Position numbers and translations under genes: made by a program. A DNA stretch of 51,829 nt, taken from Shewanella sp. SR44-3 (GTDB lineage: Bacteria > Pseudomonadota > Gammaproteobacteria > Enterobacterales > Shewanellaceae). Positions 51,620 to 51,829 of this stretch are shown here, in pieces. The notes under the pieces were generated by a model. That model was given only the letters and a program-made list of their open reading frames with translations, searched no databases and was not told the DNA's origin. The stretch is from assembly GCF_014163735.1 (NCBI RefSeq), contig NZ_JACJDV010000024.1, forward strand, positions 1 through 51,829, read 5' to 3'. The number at the start of each line of letters is the position of its first letter. Within the stretch, counting starts at the first letter, position 1.

Positions 51620-51829
51620 TTAGCCAACTTTTAAGTGCTGGCAGCAACTGGCGAAGTGTCGTCGGCGTTTTTCTAGATGCTCACAATAGCGAGTAAGTTC
51701 TTGAAGTGTGCCCACAGGACCATGAAATAGCTTGCCAAATTCAGTGGTGAGTTTGAGCCAGTTATCCTGTGGAATGTTCAATCGCGTGAGTAACTTAGCG
51801 CTGTTAGCACTGATTGAACCGCGCTTGTC
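51620..51829 (-). CDS. IS200-like/RAYT-type transposase, C-terminal part (runs off window)
   Basis: The minus strand is open from the window end to a TAA at 51620-51622 (69 residues visible). The sequence has DKRGSISANSAKLLTRL, LKLTTEFGKLFHGPVG and YCEHLEKRRRHF. This is the C-terminal tail of the longer Y1-type (IS200-like) transposases common in Shewanella, related to REP-associated tyrosine transposases. The catalytic HUH and tyrosine region lies outside the window, so intactness is unknown. Confidence 0.75.
   Translation of the reverse strand, partial: DKRGSISANSAKLLTRLNIPQDNWLKLTTEFGKLFHGPVGTLQELTRYCEHLEKRRRHFASCCQHLKVG

Noticed and set aside
1..51829. tRNA or rRNA genes
   Set aside because: No cloverleaf with a GGTTCGA-type T arm or rRNA core sequence was recognised on either strand; only 4.5S RNA was found. 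A tRNAscan run would settle this.

Overview
This window looks like chromosomal DNA of a marine gammaproteobacterium, most probably Shewanella. The reasons are the gene content and order: rnm-yciO diverging from a trp operon with a fused trpCF, scpA-scpB-rluB, a TonB2-type cluster with DUF3450, and panP. The short 4.5S RNA, the dispersed hairpin repeats and the IS types also fit. This assignment rests on recognition, not on a database search.

Layout. 1-1.4 kb: the 3' part of a proline-linker surface or lipoprotein gene. 1.5-4.7 kb (minus): threonine aldolase, exported thiol peroxidase, MscS channel and an OmpA-like protein. 5.1-6.6 kb (plus): a POT peptide transporter. 6.9-14.3 kb (minus): glnS, feoAB with a putative Fur box, a GNAT acetyltransferase, a parvulin and a DUF885 lipoprotein peptidase. 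14.35 kb (plus): a small degenerate GGDEF protein. 15-20 kb (minus): a tightly overlapping six-gene TonB energy-transduction operon (DUF3450, long ExbB/TtpC, ExbB, ExbD, TonB, TPR). 20.3-22.5 kb: a decayed IS30-type element carrying a nested ISAs1-type element with a clear 10-bp target duplication. 22.6-25.9 kb (minus): a small lipoprotein and a large TonB-dependent receptor.

26.2-31 kb: polB and dinG diverge around a perfect LexA box. Downstream of dinG lie a TSUP permease, priC and a DUF2057 protein, then a ComFB-like protein with a possibly structured leader, and 4.5S RNA (ffs, minus). 34.4-37.3 kb: the PLP aspartate decarboxylase panP and an MCP without a periplasmic sensor. 37.7-41.7 kb (minus): scpA-scpB-rluB and rnm-yciO. 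42.0-49.3 kb (plus): the complete tryptophan operon, with an attenuator (leader peptide with three tandem Trp codons, then a terminator), trpE-G-D-CF-B-A and a strong terminator. A six-unit 13-bp GTTAAC repeat precedes the leader.

49.3-51.8 kb is a mobile, repeat-rich end. It holds degenerate direct repeats, dispersed hairpins, a tandem 35-bp palindromic repeat, an attC-like fold and an AT-rich DUF2971 gene starting at the attC edge. Beyond these lie a group II intron 3' remnant, an IS256-type fragment, short direct repeats and the C-terminus of an IS200-like/RAYT transposase running off the window. This end is the likeliest site of laterally acquired material. The TonB operon, the SOS-controlled polB/dinG pair and the trp control region are the most coherent functional units.
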